DNA from: Spirochaetaceae bacterium | GTDB taxonomy: Bacteria > Spirochaetota > Spirochaetia > Treponematales > Breznakiellaceae | NCBI GenBank assembly: GCA_031257135.1 | Contig: JAIRPH010000096.1 | Span: 1 to 7,412 of the forward strand | Length of the DNA stretch: 7,412 bases | Direction: 5' to 3' | Shown: piece after piece, positions 6,284-7,412 of the stretch | Layout: every line of letters starts with the position of its first letter | Numbering within the stretch: position 1 is the stretch's first letter | Notes under the pieces: generated by a model | What the model saw: only the letters and a program-made list of their open reading frames with translations | What the model was told of the DNA's origin: nothing | Databases searched by the model: none | Program-made: the position numbers and the translations under genes

Positions 6284-7003
6284 TTATAACCGCAGAGCTT
6301 CTACCATATAGCGGATGTCCATTCCATCGGAGCCTTGCCTTCTCATTTCGACGACAAATATAATAGACCCGTCCCGGGGACCGATGATAACCTTTCTAAT
6401 TCGGTAAGAAGCGATAAGGGGACGTTTTATCTGCGGGTTTCCTATCTGGGGATAGTTCTTTTTCGAGCCGTCTATTCCGATCTGCTCCAGGGTGATATAG
6501 AACGACGAGGTCAGATTCGCTCCGGTTCCGTCGATGCGGGGAATGAGCCGGGCCCGATAGGTATATTTCGCATTAAAATCCCGGAATTCAATGGTTTCGC
6601 CTGAAGCGGCGACGGGCGTATCGCCGTCTATTGCGATATACAAAGCCTGCCCCTGAAGCAGATACCCGACGCCGTACCGTTCCGCGATGCCGGCATTCCG
6701 GGCGATGAGCCGGTATAATGCTCCGGAGCCGTCTTGCCCCGCTATGACCGGCGTATCGTGGACAAACGATATTTTGCCGCCGTTTACGAAATCATTTTTC
6801 GGCACATCCACGATACATAAATCCGCCCAGGGGCGCAACGTACCGGCTTGAACCCCATACTGCCCGAACATATAAACCGTACCATCCTGAGAAAAACCAA
6901 GATCCACATAAGACGCTATATCTCCTGCCCAAACAAACGGACTACTTAGGAGGAATACTAATAAAATCATATAGAGAACTCGGGAATGTTCTTTTTCAAA
7001 CAT
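6284..7003 (-). CDS. Secreted DUF2259-type protein of unknown function
   Basis: The product has 239 residues from the ATG at 7003, which has AGGAG 6 nt upstream. The frame stays open for 63 more codons upstream, but that start has no ribosome site and would bury the signal peptide. Residues 9-26 (VLYMILLVFLLSSPFVWA) form a signal peptide, probably cleaved after Ala26. The mature part opens with GDIASYVDLGFSQDGTVYMF, then GQYGVQAG and LCIVDVPKNDF, the pattern I associate with DUF2259 (predicted secreted proteins, common in treponemes). The rest is beta-rich with no cysteine motif or obvious active site, ending MRRQGSDGMDIRYMVEALRL. The function is unknown. Its likely location is the periplasm or outer surface. 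It is a single gene, 133 bp downstream of the Rpn-type gene on the same strand, and it converges with the lipoprotein gene. Confidence 0.82.
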   Translation of the reverse strand: MFEKEHSRVLYMILLVFLLSSPFVWAGDIASYVDLGFSQDGTVYMFGQYGVQAGTLRPWADLCIVDVPKNDFVNGGKISFVHDTPVIAGQDGSGALYRLIARNAGIAERYGVGYLLQGQALYIAIDGDTPVAASGETIEFRDFNAKYTYRARLIPRIDGTGANLTSSFYITLEQIGIDGSKKNYPQIGNPQIKRPLIASYRIRKVIIGPRDGSIIFVVEMRRQGSDGMDIRYMVEALRL

Positions 7004-7043
7004 GAACGTCTCCTCTCTTTTAGAATTATCGGAAGATATATAT

Positions 7044-7055
7044 AACTCTTGAGTT
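7044..7055. promoter_or_regulatory. Hyphenated palindrome upstream of the DUF2259 gene
   Basis: AACTC-TT-GAGTT is a 12-bp dyad flanked on both sides by AT-rich TATATA tracts, 41 nt upstream of the DUF2259 start. It could be a regulator site overlapping the promoter. The minus strand offers several TATA-like -10 candidates here but no convincing -35, so no promoter is called. Confidence 0.3.
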
Positions 7056-7095
7056 TCTTGATATATAGTTAAGCGCAGAAACTGAGACGGAAAGC

Positions 7096-7138
7096 GGGCT
7101 TGCGCCCAGCCCGACGCCTGCTGGAAGGGCTTGGCGTC
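7096..7138. terminator. Two adjacent hairpins at the end of the Rpn-type gene
   Basis: GGGCT (7096-7100) pairs with AGCCC (7108-7112), and GACGCC (7113-7118) pairs with GGCGTC (7133-7138). The second reaches into the stop codon of the Rpn-type gene. On the minus strand these would be the first structures after translation ends. A clear T-run is missing, so this may be a weak or factor-dependent terminator or an mRNA 3' stabiliser. Confidence 0.35.
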
Positions 7139-7361
7139 AGACGCCGCGGGCGTTTCCCGCCCCGGAAGCAAGCCGCTCTTTAAGCTGTTCAAGCGTACAT
7201 CCCTGATTTATAAGCTCCAATATCTCACTGCGTCCTGCCTGTCGTCCGCGTTCTTCCCCTTCGCGGCGACCTTCGGCGCGGCCCATTTCGCGTCCTTTTT
7301 CGAGAGCCTCTTCTTTCCAGACCTGCTCGGCGACGTTGATGTCAAACTCCATCGTAAACAT
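7137..7361 (-). CDS. Candidate intragenic short protein (RpnS-like) from an internal start
   Basis: Inside the Rpn-type frame, the minus strand reads GGAGGTG at 7374-7368, a 7-nt perfect match to the anti-Shine-Dalgarno. After 6 nt it is followed by ATG at 7361-7359, in frame. Translation from here would give a 74-residue protein comprising a linker helix, the six tetrapeptide repeats and the C-terminal helix, without any nuclease domain. In E. coli such separately translated Rpn C-termini (RpnS) bind and inhibit the full-length toxic nuclease (published work from the Storz laboratory, as I recall it). That this product is made here is an inference. The Shine-Dalgarno could be coincidental, because it encodes the Gly/Glu/Val codons of the long protein. 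Confidence 0.5.
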   Translation of the reverse strand: MFTMEFDINVAEQVWKEEALEKGREMGRAEGRREGEERGRQAGRSEILELINQGCTLEQLKERLASGAGNARGV

Positions 7362-7412
7362 ATTTAGCACCTCCCCGCTGTGGCGTTTTAAATACTCAGC
7401 TAAAATATCGCG
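7137..7412 (-). CDS. Rpn-family (PD-(D/E)XK nuclease / putative transposase) protein, C-terminal part, 5' end outside window
   Basis: The frame is open from the window edge (codon at 7412-7410) to TGA at 7139-7137, giving 91 residues, so this is a truncated view of a larger gene and not a small GTG-initiated one. The segment reads RDILAEYLKRHSGEVLNMF, then EFDINVAEQVWKEEALEKG. This matches the stretch that follows the nuclease core in Rpn/PD-(D/E)XK transposase-like proteins, where EYLK..EV.NM and a W/R-x-E-E-A-x-E-x-G helix lead into G-rich charged tetrapeptide repeats. Six such repeats follow (7301-7230), then a helical tail SEILELINQG with TLEQLKERLASG. The catalytic domain lies to the right of the window and cannot be checked. 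Rpn proteins are DNA nucleases linked to recombination and phage defence (literature on E. coli Rpn). A strong internal translation start lies at 7361. Confidence 0.75.
   Translation of the reverse strand, partial: RDILAEYLKRHSGEVLNMFTMEFDINVAEQVWKEEALEKGREMGRAEGRREGEERGRQAGRSEILELINQGCTLEQLKERLASGAGNARGV
7230..7301 (-). repeat. Six tandem tetrapeptide repeats (xxGR) in the Rpn-type C-terminus
   Basis: The 24 codons from 7301 down to 7230 parse into six four-residue units with Gly always third. Five of the six end in Arg (for example EKGR, EMGR, AEGR, QAGR), and one ends in Glu. The third-codon-position bases differ between units, so this is an old repeat array at the protein level and not a fresh 12-bp expansion. 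Variable numbers of four-residue repeats in a dimerising helix are described for Rpn C-terminal domains. Confidence 0.8.

Noticed and set aside
7004..7192. 63-codon N-terminal extension of the DUF2259 gene
   Set aside because: The extension would place a signal peptide in the middle of the protein. The ATG at 7003 has a strong AGGAG at 6 nt, and the extension overlaps the Rpn stop and hairpins.
7137..7370. A stand-alone 77-residue gene starting at GTG 7370
   Set aside because: The frame continues open to the window edge with family-like sequence. The GTG directly abuts the Shine-Dalgarno, so the ATG at 7361 is the only plausible internal start.

Overview
The window looks like a stretch of a spirochaete chromosome with moderate GC content, most likely a Treponema-type organism. 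This is an inference from gene content: a DUF2259-type secreted protein, a large beta-helix lipoprotein, a TPR protein, an Rpn-type nuclease tail with tetrapeptide repeats, and a YtrA-type GntR regulator next to an SPFH membrane protein. No rRNA or marker gene is present to prove the lineage. I see no tRNA, rRNA, CRISPR array, insertion sequence ends or replication origin.

Left part (1-2284). The C-terminal tail of a TPR-repeat protein ends on the + strand at 135. It converges with a minus-strand pair. The distal gene is an acetate/succinate transporter of the SatP/YaaH family (154-720). Upstream of it is a compact RecQ-type helicase (800-2284), which has a spacer insertion before Walker A, a shifted zinc-site cysteine and no HRDC domain.

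Middle part (2285-4246). A 63-residue protein of unknown function (2392-2583, +) diverges from recQ. A clear sigma70-type promoter lies in the 107-bp gap, and a perfect minus-strand -10 box lies inside its spacer. A dyad at 2591-2620 probably serves as a shared terminator with the convergent SPFH gene (2599-3699, -). That gene is preceded by a YtrA-type GntR repressor (3713-4108, -), separated by 13 bp, so the two look like one operon. The GntR promoter sits so close to its ATG that the mRNA may be leaderless, and a palindrome that could be the auto-operator covers the -10 box.

Right part (4247-7412). A roughly 673-residue lipoprotein with a right-handed parallel beta-helix made of GGGV and SGN coils (4247-6268, +) converges with a secreted DUF2259-type protein (6284-7003, -). 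At the right edge, a minus-strand reading frame runs off the window. It is the C-terminal part of an Rpn (PD-(D/E)XK nuclease / putative transposase) protein. It contains six tandem four-residue repeats and, just upstream of them, a near-perfect internal Shine-Dalgarno plus ATG. This is the arrangement expected of the gene-within-gene Rpn toxin/short-antitoxin phage-defence systems, and it is the most interesting signal in the window.
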